Shown here one piece after another: positions 55,267 through 61,891 of a stretch of DNA of 64,000 nt. Every line of letters begins with the position of its first letter. Positions within the stretch are counted from its first letter, which is position 1. The notes under the pieces were generated by a model that saw only the letters and a program-made list of their open reading frames with translations, was not told where the DNA came from and did no database searches. The DNA comes from Cognatundibacterium rivi. Lineage in GTDB: Bacteria > Pseudomonadota > Gammaproteobacteria > Burkholderiales > Burkholderiaceae_D. Made by a program: the position numbers and the translations under genes. The DNA lies in contig NZ_JAGSPK010000002.1 in NCBI RefSeq assembly GCF_018139565.1, forward strand, positions 496,001 through 560,000, given 5' to 3'.

Positions 55267-56160
55267 ATGAGCCAGACCAAAATTGACGACTTGCAAGCAT
55301 TCCTGGCGGTTGCACGAGACCAGAGTTTTACCAAGGCCGCGAGCAAGATTGGCGTAACGCCATCCGCCTTGAGTCATACGATCAGAGCACTTGAAGAAAG
55401 ACTGGGCGTACGACTGCTCGCACGCACCACCCGCAACGTGGCACCTACGGAAGCAGGAGAAAGACTGATGCGTTCAATCGCTCCGCTGTTTGAACAAATC
55501 ACTGCAGAGATTGAGGCACTGGGTGAATTACGAGAAAAGCCCAGAGGCACAATTCGAATTACCTGCACTGACGATCAAATCGAAATGTGCGTACGGCCAA
55601 TGCTGACGGGATTCCTGAAAGCCTATCCCGACATCACACTGGAGCTGTATGTAGATTATGGGTTCACCAACGTTGTTGAAGAACGGTTTGATGCAGGTAT
55701 TCGTTTGGGCGAAGCGATCAGTAAGGATATGATCGCGGTTCGCATCGGGCCTGATTGGCGCTTGATCGTCGTGGGGTCTCCGGAATATTTTGAACGACAT
55801 CCGCCACCAAAGACACCTTATGATTTGACCAGGCATGCTTGCGTCAATATCCGGCATAGGCCATCCGGTGCTATTTATGCGTGGGAGTTCGAGAAGAACA
55901 GCAAGGCATTTACCGTCAAGGTCGACGGGCAACTGGTTTTTAATAGCATCATGCATGTCCTCAATGCAGCAGTAGATGGCATTGGTTTGGCATACGTGCC
56001 TGAAGAACTGGTAGCACCCTATCTGGCGGACGGTAGGCTCAAACAGATTTTGACTAGCTGGTGCCCCTATTTTCAGGGTTACCACTTGTATTACCCCAAC
56101 AGGCGCCAAACATCCCCCGCATTTTCAGCATTTGTCGAAGCGATTAAATTTAAGGGCTAA
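55267..56160 (+). CDS. LysR-family transcriptional regulator (DUF/AaeR-like branch)
   Basis: A 297-residue LysR protein. GAGGAAAT precedes the ATG. The helix-turn-helix is FLAVARDQSFTKAASKIGVTPSALS, followed by HTIRALEERLGVRLLARTTRNVAPTEAG. The effector domain begins GTIRITCTDDQIEMCVRP and includes DAGIRLGEAISKDMIAVRIG, a signature of the branch that regulates neighbouring oxidoreductases. It is divergent from the MFS-dehydrogenase operon, 98 bp away, and presumably activates it. A TATAAT lies at 55232-55237 in the shared promoter region. Confidence 0.93.
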   Translation: MSQTKIDDLQAFLAVARDQSFTKAASKIGVTPSALSHTIRALEERLGVRLLARTTRNVAPTEAGERLMRSIAPLFEQITAEIEALGELREKPRGTIRITCTDDQIEMCVRPMLTGFLKAYPDITLELYVDYGFTNVVEERFDAGIRLGEAISKDMIAVRIGPDWRLIVVGSPEYFERHPPPKTPYDLTRHACVNIRHRPSGAIYAWEFEKNSKAFTVKVDGQLVFNSIMHVLNAAVDGIGLAYVPEELVAPYLADGRLKQILTSWCPYFQGYHLYYPNRRQTSPAFSAFVEAIKFKG

Positions 56161-56456
56161 AGTCTGCTTCTGCTCAGAAGCAGAGATAAAGACAACTATT
56201 GATGAAACGCAATTTTAAGCAGTTTCCAGTCGTTCGTAAGTGAGATCAGGTTGAGCATCTGGGAACTACTGACAAACGGATTTAGCTACATGTTGCTGGG
56301 TATCGTGATATTGCAAGAGGAACTGAAGCCTTTACTGCACGAGCCAGTATTTAGACTTGTGATCGCTTTCTAACAGTATGTTGTTGCCTACTGACCCAAC
56401 GAGATACTCAGTCCTAGCGGCTTCGATCCAATGATCGCCTCGCGTCTTCTTGAGCA
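56161..56456. other. Gene-free stretch before the prophage junction
   Basis: About 300 bases with no convincing gene. Directly after the LysR stop a hairpin CTGCTTCTG/CAGAAGCAG occurs (56164-56183), without a T run. The rest shows no repeat or RNA signature I recognise. Confidence 0.5.
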
Positions 56457-56672
56457 ATGTTGCATGCGAAAAAAGAGCGTCAAAAAACAAAAGAAGCCGA
56501 GAACCTAAAAGGAATTCATCGTCTAGTGAAAATCGTCGATAAAACAGAGAATCACCTCAAGAGCGTTTTTCCGGAGACGACCATCCACGCCAATTCAACT
56601 CATTCCGAAAAAAATGGCATACCAGATGGCATACTGATTAGATCAGAAAAAGAAAAAGCCCTTGAAAATTAA
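56457..56672 (+). CDS. Doubtful small ORF next to the attachment site
   Basis: A 71-codon frame rich in Lys and Glu (MLHAKKERQKTKEAENLKG...). There is no recognisable ribosome binding site or family, and its end runs into the terminator hairpin at 56652. It may be a remnant of a mobile gene or not a gene at all. Confidence 0.25.
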   Translation: MLHAKKERQKTKEAENLKGIHRLVKIVDKTENHLKSVFPETTIHANSTHSEKNGIPDGILIRSEKEKALEN

Positions 56673-56682
56673 GGGCTTTTTC
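56652..56682. terminator. Intrinsic terminator beside the tRNA 3'-end remnant
   Basis: GAAAAAGCCCTT (56652-56663) and AAGGGCTTTTTC (56671-56682) form a 12-bp stem with a 7-base loop. The A and T runs allow it to work in both directions. On the minus strand it directly follows the CCA-ending tRNA-like sequence at 56691-56705. Confidence 0.9.
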
Positions 56683-56690
56683 TTTAATTT

Positions 56691-56705
56691 TGGCGGAAGC
56701 TGTGG
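56691..56705 (-). other. Probable prophage attachment site: 3' end of a tRNA-Ser gene
   Basis: TGGCGGAAGCTGTGG is, on the minus strand, CCACAGCTTCCGCCA. This looks like the 3' acceptor strand plus CCA of a serine-type tRNA, and it is followed by a strong terminator as tRNA genes usually are. The T arm and the rest of a tRNA are missing to its right, where phage genes begin. I infer that a prophage integrated into the tRNA 3' end and that the intact tRNA lies beyond the right edge. Confidence 0.45.
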
Positions 56706-56798
56706 AATACAGAAGTATTGAATTTAAAGGCTCTTAACTTGCTTACCTACCTTTTTACCTACATAACTAACAAACTTAAGCTATTCCTAAGTTCGATT
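56706..56798. other. Prophage left terminal spacer
   Basis: About 90 AT-rich bases between the attachment-site sequence and the last small phage gene. They contain CTTACCTACCTTTTTACCTAC, a near-direct repeat of TTACCTAC that could be an integrase arm site; nothing more can be said. Confidence 0.3.
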
Positions 56799-56912
56799 TC
56801 ATTTTTGAGATTTGAACTCAATCACATTGCTATTCTGCTTCCCGAGCATTTCGCCCCCGGGGCAGTTAAATAGCATGCCACCACCATCTGTGGGCTCCAG
56901 TACGTTTTTCAT
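56799..56912 (-). CDS. Small phage protein after the spanins
   Basis: A 37-residue frame (MKNVLEPTDGGGM...EFKSQK) whose ATG overlaps the Rz stop codon as ATGA, the same coupling used by its upstream neighbours. It contains one Cys and no membrane segment. No family is recognised. The coupling is the main argument that it is translated. Confidence 0.45.
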   Translation of the reverse strand: MKNVLEPTDGGGMLFNCPGGEMLGKQNSNVIEFKSQK

Positions 56913-57421
56913 TCTACGTCCCTCACCTTTTTCAGTTTTTGATAAAACTCCCGCAATCCTAATGCTTGCTCTCGCCAGGCGAGGCAGGCGGTGGCGTTGA
57001 AGGCGTTTGTTTCTGCGACTTCAGCAAGCGGAATTCCGGCGGGTTCTCGGTCAGCGCTGGTGGCAGATCCGGGAGGTTCACCTGTCCAGGCGGCGTCGTG
57101 GATGCGCACGAAGCCAGTGTTGATAGTGCAACCAGCATTATCATCAGCAGTGATGTAAATCGGCACTTGTTTTTCAATTGTTTCACCTTGTTTGTAGATT
57201 GTTTTAATGCGGTCAACGTATTTGATTTGCGTCTCGATCACGATTTTCGCGTGCGCCTGTGCCACTTTGACCGACTGCGCCGCTTGCTTCGATATGTAAT
57301 CGATATGGGCTTGCCCAGCACTACGCTCCCCATGCAGCATGCCGAGCATGTACAGTGCGATTCCAGCGGCTACAACGATGGCGATGCGGGCTGGCAATGG
57401 GATCAGTGTGAGCAAATTCAT
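56909..57421 (-). CDS. Rz-like inner-membrane spanin
   Basis: A 170-residue type II membrane protein. One N-terminal helix (about 8-28, IPLPARIAIVVAAGIALYMLGM) is followed by a periplasmic alpha-helical, coiled-coil-like stretch (GERSAGQAHIDYISKQAAQSVKVAQAHAKIVIETQ) and a C-terminal domain with two cysteines. Together with the nested Rz1-like lipoprotein it should fuse inner and outer membrane at the end of host lysis. The start overlaps the endolysin stop as ATGA. Confidence 0.8.
   Translation of the reverse strand: MNLLTLIPLPARIAIVVAAGIALYMLGMLHGERSAGQAHIDYISKQAAQSVKVAQAHAKIVIETQIKYVDRIKTIYKQGETIEKQVPIYITADDNAGCTINTGFVRIHDAAWTGEPPGSATSADREPAGIPLAEVAETNAFNATACLAWREQALGLREFYQKLKKVRDVE
56959..57216 (-). 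CDS. Rz1-like outer-membrane spanin lipoprotein, nested in Rz
   Basis: An 85-residue frame lying entirely inside Rz in another reading frame. It has a basic N-terminus, a hydrophobic stretch and the lipobox LASC (Cys near residue 37). A short proline-rich mature part follows (TTPPGQVNLPDLPPALTENPPE). Size, lipobox, proline content and nesting are exactly what Rz1 proteins show in lambda-type phages. The exact start is uncertain; a non-ATG start closer to the basic segment is possible. Confidence 0.75.
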   Translation of the reverse strand: MTALKQSTNKVKQLKNKCRFTSLLMIMLVALSTLASCASTTPPGQVNLPDLPPALTENPPEFRLLKSQKQTPSTPPPASPGESKH

Positions 57422-58083
57422 AGTCGACCCTCATATTTCGGCATGCGTGCAAACACGCGGGCGGGGTATTTACTGTTGATCGTGCAAAAATCTTCGGCGT
57501 AGCCCTGTACTTTCACTTTCGATTGCGGGCACTGTCGCTCTAAATGCCCGAACCAGCGCCGCGGGTCGCAGCCTTCGGTGATGCTGCAGAGCTTGATGCG
57601 CTTACTGATGCTGCCTGCCCCGCCGTTATGGATTGCGGCATCGCAGGCTTTAATGTCCGGCGCGGCATCGATCAGTTGGCTGCAGCGGTGATCGCTGAGT
57701 TTAAGCGTCAGAGTGATAGCGCGGAACTGGTATTGTACAGCGTAGCAATCGCGCCATGACCAGCCAGCCAATGTAGCATCTAATCGCCGAGCCTCTGCCA
57801 GCGCATCGAATCGGGTTGAGCCATCAGCATTGCGGGCGATCGTGAATTGGCCGAGTCCGCAACCGGTTTCACGCGATGTTTGCAACGTGGCGCGTACACG
57901 CCAGCCGCTTTCCTGCTCGATCAGTGCGGGAATGAATGCGCGGGGCTGCAAATCAGGCCATGTCTGATCGATTTCAGCAGAGAGTTGCGGCAGCAGCTTG
58001 TATGCATCACCGGGCAATTCTGCTGCAAAACCGACTGAGCGGAACAGCAGGATGCATAACACGAAGAATTTAATCAGCTTCAT
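57418..58083 (-). CDS. Phage endolysin, lytic transglycosylase-like, secreted
   Basis: A 221-residue protein from MKLIKFFVLC; its ATG overlaps the holin stop as ATGA, and upstream in-frame codons belong to the holin. The signal peptide is cut near GFAAE. The catalytic region has FIPALIEQESGW (Glu as general acid) and TGCGLGQFT, the hallmark of SLT-type peptidoglycan lyases. Several cysteine pairs suggest periplasmic disulfides. It is exported by Sec rather than needing the holin to cross the membrane, as in SAR- or signal-type endolysins. Confidence 0.82.
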   Translation of the reverse strand: MKLIKFFVLCILLFRSVGFAAELPGDAYKLLPQLSAEIDQTWPDLQPRAFIPALIEQESGWRVRATLQTSRETGCGLGQFTIARNADGSTRFDALAEARRLDATLAGWSWRDCYAVQYQFRAITLTLKLSDHRCSQLIDAAPDIKACDAAIHNGGAGSISKRIKLCSITEGCDPRRWFGHLERQCPQSKVKVQGYAEDFCTINSKYPARVFARMPKYEGRL

Positions 58084-58403
58084 AGCGCCCCCGCATAGAG
58101 AAAAATAAACGTCCCTAGCCGAATAGCCCATTTAAATGCATGCGTCGCATAGACCAGTGCACCAGCGATGGGATGCCTCGCCATTCCGATATTACTCGCG
58201 ACTTCCTGCTCATCGATCTTGGGCGCCATCGCGATACGCAGCCACATGATGCTGATTTCTGCCCACGCCAGCACAGCTGCAGCGGTCATACACTTAATCA
58301 CTTCTGGGTAGCCCGTGTGTACTGTGATCGGGCGCATCAGAGTGAATGCCAATACTGTGAGCGCGAAAAAAATGATAGTCCGGAGAAAGAGCCTTTGAAT
58401 CAT
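58080..58403 (-). CDS. Putative holin
   Basis: A 107-residue membrane protein with three hydrophobic segments (about 5-23, 38-58 and 86-106), RLFLRTIIFFALTVLAF at the start and AIRLGTFIFLYAGAL at the end. Location directly before the endolysin, small size and number of helices fit a class I holin. No sequence family is firmly recognised. GGAAAC upstream may be the ribosome binding site. Confidence 0.65.
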   Translation of the reverse strand: MIQRLFLRTIIFFALTVLAFTLMRPITVHTGYPEVIKCMTAAAVLAWAEISIMWLRIAMAPKIDEQEVASNIGMARHPIAGALVYATHAFKWAIRLGTFIFLYAGAL

Positions 58404-58433
58404 GATGTTTCCTTTTTTTGCAGAAAGACAGGC

Positions 58434-58604
58434 TTATTTATGCCAGCCGTTAGTCGTTAAAATGAGGTATCCGATAGCAGCTAAGCCAGCCGAACACAAT
58501 CCGGCGAGAGTCCACTTGCCAAGCATCGCAAACTGTTTATCAAGCCACTCTGAAATTGCTTCTTTAATCAATTCTTTTTGGTCGCCTGGATCTATTTCTG
58601 GCAT
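58434..58604 (-). CDS. Small phage membrane protein
   Basis: A 56-residue protein (MPEIDPGDQKELIKEAISEW...). A polar amphipathic helix of about 30 residues is followed by one membrane helix (WTLAGLCSAGLAAIGYLIL) and a short tail. The ATG is preceded by the strong ribosome binding site GGGGGAG. It sits upstream of the holin, 30 bp away, and may be a second holin or an antiholin. It is real by ribosome binding site and composition; the function is inferred from position. Confidence 0.75.
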   Translation of the reverse strand: MPEIDPGDQKELIKEAISEWLDKQFAMLGKWTLAGLCSAGLAAIGYLILTTNGWHK

Positions 58605-58625
58605 CGCTCCCCCTTCTTTGGGCGT

Positions 58626-58667
58626 AAAAAATCCCGCTTCGGCGGCTGGCCGTAGCGGGATGGATTT
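58626..58667 (-). terminator. Terminator between tail and lysis genes
   Basis: ATCCCGCT (58631-58638) and AGCGGGAT (58654-58661) form an 8-bp stem with A residues on one side and TTTT on the other. It lies 19 bp after the last tail gene stop and before the small membrane protein, so tail and lysis genes may be partly separate units. Confidence 0.75.
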
Positions 58668-58679
58668 TGGTAGGTTTAT

Positions 58680-58973
58680 TTACAAACTTGCTGCAGTCGT
58701 AAATAACGCATCAAGATCAGCATCCGTTAAATTCAACGCCACGGCGATTTTTACAAGAAATGGATCGTCACGCTTAAAATTGGGCGCATCGTTCCATGCG
58801 ACCTGCGTGAGCATGCGCTCTGTCGGGTCTTGAATTCCATCAATAAGTGGCTGCACCCGATCAAATAATCCAGCTAAAACGAGTGCCTGCCGCGCTTGAT
58901 AGCGATTGACTGATGGCGAGACCGATTGAGCGGGCGATGGTGGAAACGTTAAGTATTCATCTAATTGTTTCAT
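58680..58973 (-). CDS. Small phage tail-associated protein
   Basis: A 97-residue protein from MKQLDEYLTF; a TTG three codons upstream is possible. The C-terminal DDPFLVKIAVALNLTDADLDALF is a motif I recall in small proteins after tail-fibre genes of Burkholderiales phages; their function is unassigned. No signal or membrane segment. GAGGG lies 11 bases before the ATG. Confidence 0.65.
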   Translation of the reverse strand: MKQLDEYLTFPPSPAQSVSPSVNRYQARQALVLAGLFDRVQPLIDGIQDPTERMLTQVAWNDAPNFKRDDPFLVKIAVALNLTDADLDALFTTAASL

Positions 58974-58974
58974 A

Positions 58975-60252
58975 TTAATCAACCCTCACATAACCATAAA
59001 TTGTCCGTTGCGGTATACCCGCTCCGCCCGCCACCTGAGCCATCCAGAAAGGTACTGACGAGCCAACGTACTCGCTTGAAGTAAACCAGTTTGCAGCATA
59101 GATGTATGAATCTGATGGTGAGTTAGCTGAGGCAGGCAGCAGTAGTAAGTTAGTACTAATAGGCACCGCTGTTAAATATGAGGGATTGTATGTAGTACCT
59201 ATTGACTGAGGAATCGTTTGCCTTGTTGTAAAGTTTTTAAAGTCTGTTGTATACGCAAATTGTTGGGAAAAAGTACTCGAAGAACTCGAAGCAGTTCCTA
59301 TCAAAAATCGAGTTCCGTCAAACTGAATACTCATATCACCTACTACGCCAAATGCCCCGGATACACTCGAACTATTGGTCACTTGTTGATTTGCAGTAGC
59401 TGTCCAACTACCAGTAGCACCAGTTGGTGATGCATAAAAATTAGTAGCCGTAGCACAGACAAATAAGCCGAGACCTGCTGATGTACTTACAATAGTGGTG
59501 ACAGGTAGAACCACTAATTCCCACGCGCTTGCATCGGCGGCGGTTGATCTTGCAGCTACAGTATTACCAACACCAACTAACAGCCATCTATTAGCGCCTG
59601 CTGATGGGTTACAAATGATTCTTACTGTAGATGATGATGTTGAATAAATCTGAGCTGGAATAGACCTTGCAGTAAGTGTTGCGCCGTCAGTAGTAGTAAA
59701 AATGGTACTAGTAGCTACCCCACTCTGCGACACTGCAATAACAGCAATAGCCCCATCCCACGACATTCGGGTGCCTGCTGACCCAGTAAACGGTCTGGTG
59801 CCACCTGCAGTAAAAGTTGCCCCTGTAGTTGAATAGGAACATTTAACGTTAGTTCCATCGCAACCTGCAACAATGAATCGGGTGCCCGTACGGATGACTG
59901 ATGTCGCTGCGATGCCTAAATTATGCGGGATTAATGAAAAACTCACCCCCTTGTTCGTCGATACCATAACGTTTGTAGCATCGCCATAGCAAAGAACCAC
60001 CGTATTGTTCCCATCATAAGCATAGGCAGTAATACTCGTTGTGGCAGGTAGCGTACTGATACCAGTACCATGCACCATCAATGACTCTATTTTTGCGGCC
60101 TGTGGGTATAAAGTTGATAGTGCCACAGTTCCTGATCGCAGAAATTTTGTCTGATCCGGCTTAGTAATAACTGTTCCTGAATCAGGAATATATGCGGCGT
60201 CACCTATTTGATACGCCCCACCGCTAAATTTTTGACTTGCTCTTACTATCAT
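58975..60252 (-). CDS. Phage tail fibre/tip protein, beta-propeller-like
   Basis: A 425-residue protein from MIVRASQKFSGG; the ATG overlaps the preceding stop as ATGA. It is rich in Ser, Thr, Ala and Gly and built of repeated strand patterns such as VMVSTNKGVSFSLIPHN, CSYSTTGATFTAGG, IFTTTDGATLTARS and FAYTTDFKNFTTRQ. These look like BNR/sialidase-type propeller blades. It is probably a host-recognition or adhesion part of the tail. No intramolecular chaperone or catalytic motif is seen. Confidence 0.7.
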   Translation of the reverse strand: MIVRASQKFSGGAYQIGDAAYIPDSGTVITKPDQTKFLRSGTVALSTLYPQAAKIESLMVHGTGISTLPATTSITAYAYDGNNTVVLCYGDATNVMVSTNKGVSFSLIPHNLGIAATSVIRTGTRFIVAGCDGTNVKCSYSTTGATFTAGGTRPFTGSAGTRMSWDGAIAVIAVSQSGVATSTIFTTTDGATLTARSIPAQIYSTSSSTVRIICNPSAGANRWLLVGVGNTVAARSTAADASAWELVVLPVTTIVSTSAGLGLFVCATATNFYASPTGATGSWTATANQQVTNSSSVSGAFGVVGDMSIQFDGTRFLIGTASSSSSTFSQQFAYTTDFKNFTTRQTIPQSIGTTYNPSYLTAVPISTNLLLLPASANSPSDSYIYAANWFTSSEYVGSSVPFWMAQVAGGAGIPQRTIYGYVRVD

Positions 60253-60980
60253 CGGGCTACCCAACCTTTCACAGTATCAACATATCTGAATACGTTGCTG
60301 AAATTATTAATATCAAAAACGTAGGTATCACCAGCAATACCTTCAAACTTTGCCCCGTTAAAATCAACAGTGACATTTTTGATCGCGAATGTGCCTGCGT
60401 AATCGAACACCTCGAACCAGGTTTCACCCGCAACCGGATTGGCAGGTGCTGTGATCGTGAAACTACCATCTGTCGAATTCGCCGCAATATGATCGTATGG
60501 GAGCGCTGTCGCGTTTGCTGCGATGATACGCATCGGCAGTTCGTAATTGATTTTTCGCCACATACGTGGCGAGCCGATCCCATCTTCAAGCGCTGGGTCA
60601 ACGGTTGACGTTCCGGCAATCTTTAAGCGGTAGTTCTGAAAGTCGGTTGGTGACCAGACTACTTTGCCGATATCCGCAGTTAAGTACGTAACACCAGCCG
60701 CCCACTTTGTGACGTTGGTTGATAGTGCCGCGGCAGCTGCGCTGGCGGCGGCTTCTGATGCTGAGCTGGCCGATGCGACTGCGGAGTTAAATGCCGCCGT
60801 CACTGCATCCCATGCTGACGTCGCGTTGTTATACACATTGGCGGCAACCGCAGCGATTTGAGTGACAAATAAAATCAACCAATTCACGAAGGCATCGACG
60901 CGATTCGAGAATGTTGCACGATCCCCTCTGATGGGCGATGGCGGTGGTGTATCTATGGTTGGCGGTGGAGTTACTGACAT
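60249..60980 (-). CDS. Phage tail protein with Ala-rich coiled coil
   Basis: A 243-residue protein. A proline-rich start (SVTPPPTIDTPPPSPI) is followed by a helical segment (RATFSNRVDAFVNWLILFVTQ) and an alanine/serine-rich region (AFNSAVASASSASEAAASAAAAAL) typical of fibre shafts. The C-terminal part is beta-rich (YDHIAANSTDGSFTITAPANPVAGETWFEVFD). It likely links tail tip and fibre. Start and stop touch or overlap both neighbours by 1-4 bases. Confidence 0.7.
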   Translation of the reverse strand: MSVTPPPTIDTPPPSPIRGDRATFSNRVDAFVNWLILFVTQIAAVAANVYNNATSAWDAVTAAFNSAVASASSASEAAASAAAAALSTNVTKWAAGVTYLTADIGKVVWSPTDFQNYRLKIAGTSTVDPALEDGIGSPRMWRKINYELPMRIIAANATALPYDHIAANSTDGSFTITAPANPVAGETWFEVFDYAGTFAIKNVTVDFNGAKFEGIAGDTYVFDINNFSNVFRYVDTVKGWVAR

Positions 60981-61891
60981 CAGATCAACCCTTGTAAGTT
61001 AATAGAAAGCGTACATGTGCGGGCTTCATCGTAGACAAGATCCCCCTTAACCAAGCCATAGCCACGCACACCGGAATATTCAGAACCCTCGGCACCGATC
61101 AAGCAACACGGAACGTCCATCAGGTCTGTTAATGTAGTGAGAACTGAGTTTGCTTCTTCAATCGCCACAAGAGCAGTCAGCGCTAAATCTTTGGCTGATT
61201 TACGGCGCACAATTTTGTTATTGCCGAATTTATCAATGTCGATGTAACTGAATGTTTTTGGCGCTGCTTTTGCGCCACGCAATGTTTTGCCAAGGGGTTT
61301 CAAATCACCAATAGCGATAATCCCGCACGCGACAGAACCGGCGCTGGTGATCGTGATGGTCAGCTCGGCATTCAGGTAGGGTTCGATGCCAGACAAAATC
61401 AGATCTGTTTGCGGCTTATAAGGTGAAAACCAATGCTCGTAATAATCTGGCGGCATGGAATTTTCTAACGCGCCGTCATACTGAAATATCTGATTGCCAC
61501 CAGGGTTGTCTTTTACAGTGACAGTGATGTGTGCCCCATCAAGCCCAAAAAAAGCGATGGCATTGAAGAATCCCGGCTTCAACACCATCGTAAAGGGGCT
61601 ACTCAATACTGTTTGCGTACTGACTTTATCGTCAAAAACTGCCCATCTGTTTGTGGGCCGCACCTCTTCCCATCGCGTGGGATTATTTTCAGGCAAACCA
61701 CTGTCGATGCCAGGTATCAGGTTTTCATAAATAACATGGGTCGTCGGGCGATAAACCTGATCTTTGAGCGCATAATCATTACCAGGAACCCATGCGACCT
61801 CACCTGAGGCAGGCTCTACTGCTGTGCTGGAGACCAGCATCGCATCGGTGATTTTGGTCGGCACCAATAGGCTAAGTAAGGCGACTGTCAT
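60980..61891 (-). CDS. Phage tail protein
   Basis: A 303-residue protein starting MTVALLSLLVPTKITDAMLVSS. It contains a carbohydrate-binding-like stretch (WVPGNDYALKDQVYRPTTHVIYENL, the pattern also found in chitin-binding modules) and a beta-rich middle. The C-terminal SGVRGYGLVKGDLVYDEARTCTLSINLQGLI completes it. This protein type is common beside tape measure genes in phages of Proteobacteria. The 4-bp overlap with the tape measure gene indicates a coupled operon. Confidence 0.7.
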   Translation of the reverse strand: MTVALLSLLVPTKITDAMLVSSTAVEPASGEVAWVPGNDYALKDQVYRPTTHVIYENLIPGIDSGLPENNPTRWEEVRPTNRWAVFDDKVSTQTVLSSPFTMVLKPGFFNAIAFFGLDGAHITVTVKDNPGGNQIFQYDGALENSMPPDYYEHWFSPYKPQTDLILSGIEPYLNAELTITITSAGSVACGIIAIGDLKPLGKTLRGAKAAPKTFSYIDIDKFGNNKIVRRKSAKDLALTALVAIEEANSVLTTLTDLMDVPCCLIGAEGSEYSGVRGYGLVKGDLVYDEARTCTLSINLQGLI

